This document shows positions 1-8,310 of a DNA stretch of 64,000 nt, in pieces. The notes beneath the pieces were generated by a model that did not search any database, was not told the origin of the DNA, and saw only the letters and a program-made list of their open reading frames with translations. Location of the stretch: NCBI GenBank assembly GCA_964392325.1, contig CAYMPJ010000016.1:17834-81833 (forward strand), read 5' to 3'. Made by a program: the position numbers and the translations under genes. Source of the stretch: CALLPQ01 sp964392325. GTDB lineage: Bacteria > Pseudomonadota > Alphaproteobacteria > Caulobacterales > Parvularculaceae. The first letter of the stretch is position 1. The number at the start of each line of letters is the position of its first letter.

Positions 1-19
1 ACGAAATGCCACGCCCAGT

Positions 20-925
20 ATGAACAGCATGACTGGTTTTGCTCGTGTCGACGGGGCCCACGAAGGATATCAATGGGTGTGGGAGTGCCGCAGCGTGAAC
101 GGTCGCGGTTTGGAATTGCGCAGCCGCATCCCCCAGGGTTACGATGATCTAGAGATCAATATCCGCAAAAAGATAAGCAAAAAACTAGCGCGCGGGAATA
201 TTAATCTTAACCTGACAATTAGACATGATGGAGGCGATCGTGATTTTAATCTCCAGCATGATGCATTGGAAAACGTGATTTCCATACTTTCCGAAGTCGA
301 GGACACAGCGGCAAGAGCCGGATTGGCACTGGAAAAACCGTCTTCTGTGGATATTTTGCAGGTTCGCGGTGTTTTTGAAGCAAGGGAAAATGACCTTAGT
401 GAGGATGCTCGAAAAGTTCTGCAAAATGCGATTGAGGATAGTTTTGATAGCGTATTGGAGCAACTCGCCAAAGCGCGCCAAGATGAGGGCGTTGCTTTAT
501 TCCAGATAATAGAGGGGCAGCTGGAGCAAATTAAAAAACTAACCGATGAAGCCAGAAATATGGCTGACGGGCTTGCAGAGCAAATCCGAGATAGGTTGAC
601 GAAACAAGTTGAAGACTTATTGGCTGGCCATGATCTATCAAAAGAAGTACCGCAGGAGCGTATTGCCCAGGAGATTACTTTACTGATCGTAAAGGCCGAC
701 ATTTGTGAGGAGCTGGACCGCCTTGATGCGCATTGCTCAGCGGCGCAAGATCTCTTGTTCCTGAATGAACCCATGGGCCGAAAATTTGATTTTCTTGTTC
801 AAGAGTTTAATCGTGAGGCCAACACGCTTTGCTCAAAAGCGGCGACCATAGAACTTAAAAACACCGGACTTGCATTGAAAACCGTAATAGATCAAATGCG
901 CGAACAGATACAAAATATTGAATAG
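20..925 (+). CDS. yicC: YicC/YloC family endoribonuclease
   Basis: 301 residues, the usual family length. The N-terminus carries the hallmark SMTGFAR motif (residues 3-9), and the C-terminus carries the DUF1732 signature: a KFDFLVQEFNREANT stretch followed by SKA and a REQIQNIE ending. The middle (about 150-210) is charged and probably coiled. Characterised members are stress-linked endoribonucleases; the substrate here is unknown. The gene is followed after 9 nt by gmk on the same strand, the common yicC-gmk pairing, so the two are probably co-transcribed. Only 19 nt precede the start, so its promoter lies outside the window. Identification is firm; the cellular role is inferred from the family. 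Confidence 0.93.
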   Translation: MNSMTGFARVDGAHEGYQWVWECRSVNGRGLELRSRIPQGYDDLEINIRKKISKKLARGNINLNLTIRHDGGDRDFNLQHDALENVISILSEVEDTAARAGLALEKPSSVDILQVRGVFEARENDLSEDARKVLQNAIEDSFDSVLEQLAKARQDEGVALFQIIEGQLEQIKKLTDEARNMADGLAEQIRDRLTKQVEDLLAGHDLSKEVPQERIAQEITLLIVKADICEELDRLDAHCSAAQDLLFLNEPMGRKFDFLVQEFNREANTLCSKAATIELKNTGLALKTVIDQMREQIQNIE

Positions 926-934
926 GAATAGAGA

Positions 935-1579
935 ATGCTAGGCGGTGATCTTAAAGTTGCAAGACGTGGCTTGATGTTTATTCTCTCCAGCCCTTCAGGC
1001 GCGGGTAAGACTACCCTTGCCGATCGTTTGCTAAAAAAAGATGGTGAAATGGTTTTGTCTATTTCCGCCACAACGCGAGAACGCCGCCCCGGCGAGGTGC
1101 ATGGTCAGGATTATTTTTTCGTATCCGAAGAAGAATTTATCCGTATGCGCGATAATGGGGAGTTTTTAGAATGGGCCAATGTCTTTGGTCATCATTATGG
1201 CACGCCGCGATCGCTAGTTGAAGAAACATTGCGATCTGGAAAAGATGTCTTGTTTGATATTGATTGGCAAGGCGCACAGCAACTTGACGAAGTTGCCGGC
1301 GATGATGTGGTAAAAGTCTTTATTTTGCCGCCCTCTCGGGAGGAACTGGAACGCCGACTTAGAGCACGCGCGCAAGACCCGGAAGATGTTGTGCAAAAGA
1401 GGATGGCAAAAGCCGATGCTGAAATCTCGCATTGGGCCGAATATGATTATGTGATTGTCAATTATGAACTTGTCGAATCAGAAAATTTGCTACGCTCGAT
1501 CCTGTTTGGCGAGCGTTTGAAGAGACGCCGTCAGGTTGGGCTAGCCAAAATTGTGCGCGATATGACAGATGAAAAATGA
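935..1579 (+). CDS. gmk: guanylate kinase
   Basis: Phosphorylates GMP to GDP with ATP in the cytoplasm, in purine nucleotide supply. 214 residues with a P-loop SGAGKTT at 21-27, the GMP-binding TTRERRPGEVHGQDYFF region, and the DIDWQGAQQL and lid-region arginines (ERRLRARAQD) expected of Gmk. A second start at the internal Met (residue 14, just before FILSSPSG) would also give a complete kinase, so the N-terminal 13 residues are uncertain. It lies 9 nt behind yicC and probably shares its transcript. About 160 nt without a clear terminator separate it from purB. Confidence 0.96.
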   Translation: MLGGDLKVARRGLMFILSSPSGAGKTTLADRLLKKDGEMVLSISATTRERRPGEVHGQDYFFVSEEEFIRMRDNGEFLEWANVFGHHYGTPRSLVEETLRSGKDVLFDIDWQGAQQLDEVAGDDVVKVFILPPSREELERRLRARAQDPEDVVQKRMAKADAEISHWAEYDYVIVNYELVESENLLRSILFGERLKRRRQVGLAKIVRDMTDEK

Positions 1580-1737
1580 CGGCGTAGAAGTTTTCAGCAA
1601 CAAAGAACTGAAAATCATTGTTTAAATTTTATCCCCTGGAAATCGGAAATTTTATAATCCACCCTCATTGACTCCGGGGTGTGATTTCTTCATCACTGCC
1701 CTTTATTTCCGCCTAAATTGTTAAGGGTGCTACGACT

Positions 1738-3039
1738 ATGATTCCCCGTTATTCCCGTCCTGAAATGGCTGACATTTGGTCGCCACAGTCAAAATTTCGT
1801 ATTTGGTTCGAGATTGAAGCCCATGCAGCCGACAAAATGGCGCAAATGGGAACGATCCCGGCGGACGCTGCGAAAACGATTTGGGATCGGGCTGGGGACG
1901 CAGTTTTTGATGTGGAGCGCATCGACGAGATTGAGGCTGAGGTCAAGCATGATGTCATTGCCTTTCTCACCCATTTGGCCGAGATCGTCGGGGAGGAAGC
2001 GCGATTTGTCCATCAGGGCATGACCTCGTCGGATGTGCTCGATACTTGTCTTTCAGTGCAATTGAACAAAGCCAGTGATATTTTGCTTGGCGGTATTGAT
2101 CGCATTCTAGCGGCGCTAAAAATGCGCGCTTTAGAGCATAAACATACGGTTTGTGTTGGGCGCAGCCATGGTATTCACGCTGAACCGGTTACTTTTGGAC
2201 TAAAGCTTGCCGGATTTTACACTGAATTCTCGCGAGCTCGCAAAAGGCTAGTTGCAGCGCAAGAGGAAATTGCCGTTTGTGCTATATCAGGGGCGGTTGG
2301 CACATTTGCAAATATTGACCCCGCGGTCGAAGCTCATGTGGCAGATAAATTGGGGTTACGCGTCGAACCTGTATCAACCCAAATTATTCCGCGCGACCGT
2401 CACGCTGCCTTTTTTGCCACTCTTGGCGTGATTGCCTCTTCGGTTGAGCGTCTTGCCACAGAGATCAGGCATTTGCAGCGTACGGAGGTTTTAGAGGTAG
2501 AAGAATTTTTCTCAAAAGGTCAAAAAGGGTCTTCTGCAATGCCTCATAAACGAAACCCGATCCTGACAGAGAATTTGACTGGCCTGGCCCGGCTTGTGCG
2601 AATGGCCGTGGTGCCTGCTATGGAGAATGTTGCTTTGTGGCATGAGCGCGATATTTCTCATTCATCTGTAGAACGAGGAATTGGTCCCGATACGACTGTC
2701 CATCTGGATTTTGCGCTTCACCGGATGGCTGGTGTGATTGAAAAACTGGTCGTTTATCCTGAGCAGATGCAAGCTAATCTCGATAAACTCGGGGGGCTTG
2801 TACATTCCCAACGGGTATTGCTGGCATTAACGCAGTCCGGGATCTCTCGCGAAAATTCTTATAGTTTGGTGCAGCGTAATGCTATGCCTGCTTGGCGCGG
2901 TGAGGGGACGTTTTTAGAAAATCTCAAAAATGACAAAGAGGTCACCGCGAAATTAAGTCACGATGACCTCGATGAATTGTTTGATTTAACCTATCATACC
3001 AAGAATGTTGACGCGATCTTTAGCCGTGTATTTGTTTAA
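1738..3039 (+). CDS. purB: adenylosuccinate lyase
   Basis: Fumarase/aspartase-superfamily lyase acting twice in purine synthesis: on SAICAR, and on adenylosuccinate to give AMP plus fumarate. 433 residues, the short bacterial form. The superfamily signature SSAMPHKRNP lies near residue 265, TSSD near 97 and the GRSHG segment near 141 with the catalytic-region His, followed by HAEPVTFGLK. It starts MIPRYSRPEMADIW, typical of the family. Its TAA stop overlaps the stop of the convergent downstream gene (shared TTAA), leaving no intergenic space for a dedicated terminator. Confidence 0.96.
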   Translation: MIPRYSRPEMADIWSPQSKFRIWFEIEAHAADKMAQMGTIPADAAKTIWDRAGDAVFDVERIDEIEAEVKHDVIAFLTHLAEIVGEEARFVHQGMTSSDVLDTCLSVQLNKASDILLGGIDRILAALKMRALEHKHTVCVGRSHGIHAEPVTFGLKLAGFYTEFSRARKRLVAAQEEIAVCAISGAVGTFANIDPAVEAHVADKLGLRVEPVSTQIIPRDRHAAFFATLGVIASSVERLATEIRHLQRTEVLEVEEFFSKGQKGSSAMPHKRNPILTENLTGLARLVRMAVVPAMENVALWHERDISHSSVERGIGPDTTVHLDFALHRMAGVIEKLVVYPEQMQANLDKLGGLVHSQRVLLALTQSGISRENSYSLVQRNAMPAWRGEGTFLENLKNDKEVTAKLSHDDLDELFDLTYHTKNVDAIFSRVFV

Positions 3040-3503
3040 GAATGCCGACGTTGAATGAATACATTCACAATTGATACGACGAGCATTGCAACTGCGATCG
3101 TGAACAATGTGCTACCGGTTTCGGCTGTGAAATCTGTACGGACGAATTCACCACCTCTGGCTAAAGCGTCGATTGGCTTTGGGCTTGCAAAATCAAGGGG
3201 TGTAACTGTACCCAGATATGGGGTGAGGTGCATGGAGACCGCGCCAGCAAAGGGAAGAACAGCAAATAATGATCCAAAGGAGCGGGTAAAGGGCAAAATT
3301 ACGAGAATGCCAGCAAGTATCTCCATTGAGCCGACAACATAATTGCCTAGGGGGTAGGCCATTTCGGCTAAAGGCAGTCCAGCTTCTGTACCTTTATATT
3401 CAATATACGGAAAAATGAAAGCTGCGCCTGAAAATTTAAGATATCCAAAAAAGATCAAAAAAGCACCCACGGCGAGTGCCAAAATCCACTTTAATATATT
3501 CAT
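3036..3503 (-). CDS. DoxX-like small membrane protein
   Basis: 155 residues with about four hydrophobic segments (near 4-24, 50-72, 75-95 and 130-150). The arrangement and the FGYLKFSGA and GSMEILAGILVILP segments resemble DoxX/DUF417-type inner membrane proteins, whose function is poorly defined. A loop between segments 3 and 4 (PLDFASPKPIDALARGGEFV) is polar and probably periplasmic. It converges on purB with overlapping stop codons. The 265 nt upstream (3504-3768) probably hold its own promoter. Family placement is moderate; no reaction can be assigned. Confidence 0.7.
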   Translation of the reverse strand: MNILKWILALAVGAFLIFFGYLKFSGAAFIFPYIEYKGTEAGLPLAEMAYPLGNYVVGSMEILAGILVILPFTRSFGSLFAVLPFAGAVSMHLTPYLGTVTPLDFASPKPIDALARGGEFVRTDFTAETGSTLFTIAVAMLVVSIVNVFIQRRHS

Positions 3504-3671
3504 TCTGCGTTCTCCTAATTATAAAAAATTTTAGTCATATTAGCTACATTTTACTCTTAAGCAACACGAATACGAGTTTGATATAATATAGTAGCGATTT
3601 GTGTGGGGAAGATTGGGTATTATGCAAGTGCGAAGCTCAGTAAAATCGCATTATTGGTGTAAAATTCTCTC

Positions 3672-3772
3672 CTAGAGCAGGTTTGCAAAGGGGGGAACCA
3701 TCAACTTGCTTTTGATTCCTTTGTGGTCTTGGATTCGCAAAAAACAGCCTACTTTTTATAGGTCCGCTCTAG
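3672..3772. repeat. possible small inverted-repeat element
   Basis: A roughly 100-bp stretch in the gap between the GNAT gene and the DoxX-like gene is bounded by inverted 7-mers: CTAGAGC at 3672-3678 and GCTCTAG at 3766-3772. The right arm overlaps the end of the GNAT gene. Inside lies an imperfect dyad around a GGAACCATCAA segment and TTTGATTCC. It looks like a small non-coding repeat unit or mRNA hairpin, but I see no second copy in the window and no flanking target duplication. Confidence 0.25.
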
Positions 3773-4254
3773 AGCTCTTTGTACATAATATGTGCGTTCA
3801 CCAGCCCTAGGCGTTTGTGATTAAAAGCATTGGGGAGTGTGCCGATTACTGTAAATCCGTGTTTTTTCCAGAGTCTAACTGCACCTTCATTGGTCGCTAT
3901 TACGAGGTTATATTGCATATAAAGATAGCCCAGCGCTTTGGCCTCCACCTGTGAGTGTTTGCACATGGCTGATGCAACACCCTGACCACGGGCATTCTCG
4001 GCAGTTATATAACCACAATTGCAGACATGGGCGCCAAGCGGGTCCTGGTTGGTTTTAATGTGATAGCTACCCATGAGCTGGTCATCGTCATCAAGAACAA
4101 TATAGGTCGCGACCGGAAGTTCTACCCATTTATAATGCGCTTCTTCTTTGGATATATCCGTGGCGTAGGGGTAAGTTTCGCCGGCCTCAAAAACTGGCTG
4201 ACAGATCGACCATACTTGTTCCCAATAATTATCACTATAGGGAATAATACGCAT
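3769..4254 (-). CDS. GNAT family N-acetyltransferase
   Basis: 161 residues. The acetyl-CoA binding motif A appears as the ITAENARGQGVASAMCKHS stretch (about residues 84-102), preceded by beta strands with AHVCNCGYI and followed by the motif B region NEGAVRLWKKHGF, both typical GNAT features. The acceptor substrate cannot be read from sequence. It starts 5 nt after the korB stop, with its Shine-Dalgarno inside the end of korB, so it belongs to the kor operon as last gene. That position suggests co-expression but not a proven role in the enzyme. Confidence 0.85.
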   Translation of the reverse strand: MRIIPYSDNYWEQVWSICQPVFEAGETYPYATDISKEEAHYKWVELPVATYIVLDDDDQLMGSYHIKTNQDPLGAHVCNCGYITAENARGQGVASAMCKHSQVEAKALGYLYMQYNLVIATNEGAVRLWKKHGFTVIGTLPNAFNHKRLGLVNAHIMYKEL

Positions 4255-4259
4255 AAGGC

Positions 4260-5261
4260 TTATTTCTTCCAGACCGAGCCACTGCGCAAAGCATCGGCGA
4301 CTTTGCCAGTTCGTTTGCCTTGTGTGGAATGATTGGTCCAGAAGCGTTGATCAAAAGAGCTGTCGGCTTGATTTTCGTAAATTACACCCAGTGCAATCGG
4401 GAAATCATCATCGGGCATTGAAAGCAACATTTGCGCGAGCGTGACATTGGTTTTGTCATGCACAAGAATATCATCAATTGTGACGCCATTTTCACCTAAT
4501 GCCACAACTTCTAAGGACATGGTTGAGGTATTAAACTTTAAGCCTTTGGTTTCTTTTGCAAAAATAAGAGGCTTTTGGTGCTCGACATGAAGTTGGTTTT
4601 CTGCCGCCGCCACTTTTTCTGTGAAGCCTTTAAAGACATCGGCATTGTAAACGATACAATTTTGGAAAATCTCCACAAAGGCTGTGCCTTTATGGGCGTG
4701 GGCGGCTTTTAGGATTTGGCTTAAATTTTTAACATCCGTATCAATCCCTCGCGCAATAAAATGCGCCCCTGAACCAATGGCAAATGCACCTGCATTAAGC
4801 GGGGATTCGATGGAACCCTTGGGACTAGTCGGAGAGCGCGTACCCGGGCGCGATGTCGGGGAGTATTGTCCCTTGGTAAGGCCATAAATTTCATTGTTAA
4901 ATAATAGAACCTGCATATCAACATTGCGGCGAATGAGGTGGAGTAAATGATTACCCCCGATAGACAAGCCATCCCCATCACCGGTTACCATCCAGATATC
5001 AAGATCAGGGTTTGAGAGTTTCAAGCCCGTCGCAAAAGCCGGAGCGCGGCCATGAATTGTATGAAACCCATAAGTGTTCATATAATAGGGAAAGCGCGAT
5101 GAGCAACCAATGCCGGAAACAAATACCGTCTCATCCGGATTTGCTTCAAGATCAGCAAGGGTTTTTTGTACGCATTTTAAAATCGCATAATCGCCACAAC
5201 CAGGGCACCAACGTACTTCCTGATCGGTTGCAAAATCTTTAGCGGTTAAGGGCGCGTTCAT
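4260..5261 (-). CDS. korB: 2-oxoglutarate:ferredoxin oxidoreductase, beta subunit
   Basis: 333 residues. TPP-binding motif GDGDG at about 94-98 followed by LSIGGNHLLHLIRRN. Cysteines in WCPGCGDY (C19, C22), GIGCSS (C53) and QNCIVYN (C202) fit the [4Fe-4S] ligands of two-subunit KorAB enzymes. With KorA it converts 2-oxoglutarate plus CoA to succinyl-CoA and CO2 while reducing ferredoxin, in the cytoplasm. A strong AGGAG lies 5 nt before the ATG, overlapping the stop of the preceding gene. KorA is not directly adjacent: a 172-residue secreted protein gene sits between. Other 2-oxoacid:ferredoxin enzymes are possible, but length and motifs favour the 2-oxoglutarate form. Confidence 0.9.
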   Translation of the reverse strand: MNAPLTAKDFATDQEVRWCPGCGDYAILKCVQKTLADLEANPDETVFVSGIGCSSRFPYYMNTYGFHTIHGRAPAFATGLKLSNPDLDIWMVTGDGDGLSIGGNHLLHLIRRNVDMQVLLFNNEIYGLTKGQYSPTSRPGTRSPTSPKGSIESPLNAGAFAIGSGAHFIARGIDTDVKNLSQILKAAHAHKGTAFVEIFQNCIVYNADVFKGFTEKVAAAENQLHVEHQKPLIFAKETKGLKFNTSTMSLEVVALGENGVTIDDILVHDKTNVTLAQMLLSMPDDDFPIALGVIYENQADSSFDQRFWTNHSTQGKRTGKVADALRSGSVWKK

Positions 5262-5269
5262 GGGTGCTC

Positions 5270-5788
5270 CTACACTGTCGTTTGAGAAAAGAGTATTTTG
5301 TTTAGTTTTTGGAATGTCGTGATGCTTATTGGCTGCATAATAAACCCATTAAGCTCTTTATACTGTGTGTATAACTTGTTCTGTGTGTAGATCACTTTGC
5401 AAGCTGAAATCCCATTAACTTTTATGTTAACTTTTACAGATTGAATTGGCCAAATTGTCTGCGGTGTTTTCCAGCGATCGGATGGTAAATTTTGCAGAAT
5501 GTCCTGAAAACTCACCAAATCAATATCGTCTTTTTCAGACATAAAAGAGCTAGGGCTGATTTCAAAAAATGTACGGGCATTCTTGTCGAAATCGATATCA
5601 ACGCGTGTGACCCGCTGAGCAAAAACCTGATCATGGCAGAAAATTTCCGGACGTTTTTCAGATGCGTTTTCGGTCTCACTAGTTTCTTGTGCTATTGCTG
5701 TGTTGATAAACATCGCGGTTGAAAATGCTACAATTACCACTGTAAGCATCAAGAACGGGTTTGACAGATTGATATGTGTTCGTTGCAT
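5270..5788 (-). CDS. unknown exported protein embedded between korA and korB
   Basis: 172 residues that I do not recognise. A hydrophobic N-terminus (about 13-34, ending in AIAQE) looks like a Sec signal peptide cleaved after AIA-Q, so the product should be periplasmic or membrane-tethered. The mature part is small and polar with two cysteines (in IFCHDQ and ISACKV). It begins 5 nt after korA ends, with its GGAG inside the last korA codons, and ends 8 nt before korB starts, so it is translated from the same mRNA. An exported protein in an operon for a cytoplasmic iron-sulfur enzyme is unexpected. The ORF is well supported by spacing; the function is unknown. Confidence 0.75.
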   Translation of the reverse strand: MQRTHINLSNPFLMLTVVIVAFSTAMFINTAIAQETSETENASEKRPEIFCHDQVFAQRVTRVDIDFDKNARTFFEISPSSFMSEKDDIDLVSFQDILQNLPSDRWKTPQTIWPIQSVKVNIKVNGISACKVIYTQNKLYTQYKELNGFIMQPISITTFQKLNKILFSQTTV

Positions 5789-5793
5789 CAGGC

Positions 5794-7662
5794 TTACTCC
5801 GCCGCTTGCACTACGCCGCCAATATTAGCGTGTATGGCTTCAAGAATTTCTGAAATTTTAAAAGGCTGCCCGGAGACTTTTGTCAGCGGTATAATATCAA
5901 CTTCCAATTTATCGCGCAGCAATGTTGCGCATTGGCCCATATTCATTTCAGGTAAGAGTATGCGGTCATAACTGCGTAAAAGCGTGCCAAGATTTTTTGG
6001 CAGGGGATTAAGGTAGGTGAGATGGACTTGGGCTATATCAAGCCCTTCCTCGCGGGCCTGATTTACAGCGCGCCAGATCGCGCCGTGTGTCGAGCCCCAG
6101 CCAACAACAACAAGTGGCCCGGAAGTATTTCCCTGTTCAACAGGTTGATCAGGAATAAAATCGGCCACGCTATCTACTTTCCTTTGACGCAAATTACTCA
6201 TAGCCTGATGGTTATCTGCATCATAGGAGATATCGCCAGTTTCACTGTCTTTCTCTAAACCACCGATCCTGTGGGCAAATCCAGCTGCGCCCGGTGCGAC
6301 CCAGGGACGCCCAAGGCTTTTCTCGTCGCGCGCCCATACGGCCTGTTTCGGGGTGAGTGTATCATCGGTTTTCTTGTTGATCGTTAGGGGGGCAATCTTA
6401 TCCATATCAGGCAATGCCCAAGGACCTGCCGCATTTGCTATATAGCCATCTGTCAACAAAAATACGGGTGTCATATGCCGAAGTGCGATACGCGTTGCTT
6501 CTATCGCTGTATGAAAACAATCACCGGGATCGCGCGAAGCAATTACGGGAACCGGGGTGTCGCCATTTCTTCCGTACACAGCTTGATATAAATCCGATTG
6601 CTCTGTTTTCGTTGGCAAACCCGTGGAGGGGCCGCCGCGTTGTGAGTTAACAATAACGAGGGGCAACTCGGCTGATACAGCAAGGCCAATCGCTTCCGTT
6701 TTCAGGGCAATACCAGGGCCCGAACTAGATGTAACGCCAATTTGGCCACCAAAGGATGCACCAATTGCGGCGCAGCATGCGGCAATTTCATCTTCTGCCT
6801 GAAAAGTTGCAACGCCTAGATCGCCCATCTTGGTCAGATGGTGCAAGATCGGAGAAGCCGGTGTTATCGGGTAGGAGGCAAAGAAAATAGACGTATCGGA
6901 GAGCTCACCAGCGGCGGCAAGGCCGAGGGAGAGTGCCTGAGCTCCGGTAATCGATCTATATTCCCCGGCTTCCATTGGTGCTTGGCCAATTTCAAATTGA
7001 GGGATTTCTGCTGAAATTTCCACAGTTTCAGCGTAAGCGTGGCCGGCATTGAGTGCTGCCATATTGCCGGAAACGACTTCTGGCTTTTTGGCAAATTTGG
7101 TATTAATCCAATCCTCAATGGGTTTGCGGTCGCGACCAAACATCCACAACACCGCGCCGAGCGCCCAGAAGTTTTTGCACTGATCAGCGCCTTTTTTGCC
7201 AAGATCTGTATCTTTTACCGCTTCCATGGTTTGCGAAGTAATGGCAATTTCAATGATCTGAAACCCTTCCAGCTCACCGGTTTCACGTGGGTCGGTTTCA
7301 ATATTGGCTTTTGCAAAATTTCGTGCGTTAAATGCATCCGTATTCAGAATAATCAACGCGCCTTTGGGAAGCAGGGGCAGATTGACTTTTAAGGCGGCGG
7401 GATTAAACGCGATCAGCACATCAGGGGTGTCCCCCGATGTTGCGATCCGGCGTGACCCGAGATTTATCTGGAATGCTGATACGCCAAAAGTGGTGCCGAC
7501 GGGCGCTCGAATTTCCGCTGGAAAGTCCGGGAAAGTTGCAAAATCAGCGCCCGAGAGCGCAGTCGACTCCGCAAATTGGGAGCCCAGCAATTGCACTCCG
7601 TCACCAGAGTCACCAGCAAAACGTATCGTGATAGATTTTTGTTCAGGTACAATCGTCGTCAT
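5794..7662 (-). CDS. korA: 2-oxoglutarate:ferredoxin oxidoreductase, alpha subunit (gamma-alpha fusion)
   Basis: 622 residues, the fused form with an N-terminal gamma domain (about 10-190, beginning ITIRFAGDSGDGVQLLG) and a C-terminal alpha domain (about 215-600). The alpha domain has the TGAQALSLGLAAAGEL start, the YPITPASPI motif and the SSSGPGIALKTEAIGLA segment of pyrimidine-binding/transketolase-like domains. With KorB it forms a CoA-dependent, ferredoxin-reducing 2-oxoglutarate oxidoreductase. It heads a four-gene minus-strand operon (korA, exported unknown, korB, GNAT) with gaps of 8 nt or less. The window also encodes the E1 and E2 of 2-oxoglutarate dehydrogenase, so the cell apparently has both routes. 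Confidence 0.9.
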   Translation of the reverse strand: MTTIVPEQKSITIRFAGDSGDGVQLLGSQFAESTALSGADFATFPDFPAEIRAPVGTTFGVSAFQINLGSRRIATSGDTPDVLIAFNPAALKVNLPLLPKGALIILNTDAFNARNFAKANIETDPRETGELEGFQIIEIAITSQTMEAVKDTDLGKKGADQCKNFWALGAVLWMFGRDRKPIEDWINTKFAKKPEVVSGNMAALNAGHAYAETVEISAEIPQFEIGQAPMEAGEYRSITGAQALSLGLAAAGELSDTSIFFASYPITPASPILHHLTKMGDLGVATFQAEDEIAACCAAIGASFGGQIGVTSSSGPGIALKTEAIGLAVSAELPLVIVNSQRGGPSTGLPTKTEQSDLYQAVYGRNGDTPVPVIASRDPGDCFHTAIEATRIALRHMTPVFLLTDGYIANAAGPWALPDMDKIAPLTINKKTDDTLTPKQAVWARDEKSLGRPWVAPGAAGFAHRIGGLEKDSETGDISYDADNHQAMSNLRQRKVDSVADFIPDQPVEQGNTSGPLVVVGWGSTHGAIWRAVNQAREEGLDIAQVHLTYLNPLPKNLGTLLRSYDRILLPEMNMGQCATLLRDKLEVDIIPLTKVSGQPFKISEILEAIHANIGGVVQAAE

Positions 7663-8261
7663 AAGGGGTCAAAACCGTAGTAAAAGTATACAATTGGACG
7701 TGGGATGCGTCACCAGAAGGCGAGATATAAGCGATGATTTCCAATAGAGGAAGGCTGAATTAAGAGATTTTATGCGATTATTCAGGTTTTCACGAGGGTT
7801 TGATATAAATCAGGATTGTAGTGAAGAATATCTAATGTATTGAGTTTTTTGCTGAAAAGGAATTCTTGAGAAAATATATTTAATATATTGAAAATAATGC
7901 ATTATTTTATAATGAATTTATTTTCTGGCAAAATTTTGCAATAGAAAAACTATTCCTGTTGTGTCGAGACATTAGCATAAAATTTTCTAATCACGCTAAA
8001 CTAAAGAGCCAATTCTTCGCTAGATCAATCTTTGGTAGATTTTGGCTAGAATCATCTGGCCTTTTCACTCAACCTTTGGCGAGGGTTCGGGGTAGAAAAA
8101 CGTTATGAAATTAGAGCCTGAATTGCCAATATGGGTCTTATTCTGGCGTATATTCGCGGGTTTTACGCCAAGTTTTGCAACAATTGTATTCGTGACTTCA
8201 CTATAGTATGAAGTTTCCTTTAGGCTGTATGATTAGGGGAATCATATCCTAGGGGTAATGA
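7663..8261. other. AT-rich divergent intergenic region
   Basis: About 600 nt between korA (minus) and the Rieske operon (plus). I see no credible coding sequence. The centre (about 7790-8010) is strongly AT-rich and includes the perfect palindrome at 7891-7908. The region must hold the promoters of two divergent redox operons. No tRNA, riboswitch or transposon end was recognised. Confidence 0.5.
7891..7908. promoter_or_regulatory. perfect 18-bp palindrome, candidate operator
   Basis: The sequence AAAATAATGCATTATTTT is identical to its reverse complement. It lies between the divergent korA and Rieske operons, in an AT-rich tract. Perfect 18-bp dyads are more typical of protein binding sites than of chance, but AT-rich DNA makes them commoner. 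No known regulator consensus is matched. Confidence 0.35.
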
Positions 8262-8303
8262 GGGTTTTAAGGGGGTTAAGGGGGTTAAGGGGGTTAAAGA
8301 GGG
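8262..8303 (+). repeat. G-tract tandem repeat in the leader, predicted G-quadruplex
   Basis: Three G5 runs (8271-8275, 8280-8284, 8289-8293) are separated by exact TTAA spacers, giving a nine-base unit GGGGGTTAA. A G3 lies upstream (8262-8264) and another G3 downstream (8301-8303). Loop lengths of 4, 4 and 7 satisfy the usual intramolecular quadruplex rule. The last G-run is part of the Shine-Dalgarno AGAGGG, 7 nt before the ATG at 8311, so folding of the RNA could hide the ribosome binding site. Folding itself is inferred. Confidence 0.7.
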
Positions 8304-8310
8304 ATCAACT

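Noticed and set aside
139..774. 211-codon open frame on the minus strand opposite yicC
   Set aside because: It lies fully inside yicC, has low-complexity Ser-rich translation and matches no family; a shadow.
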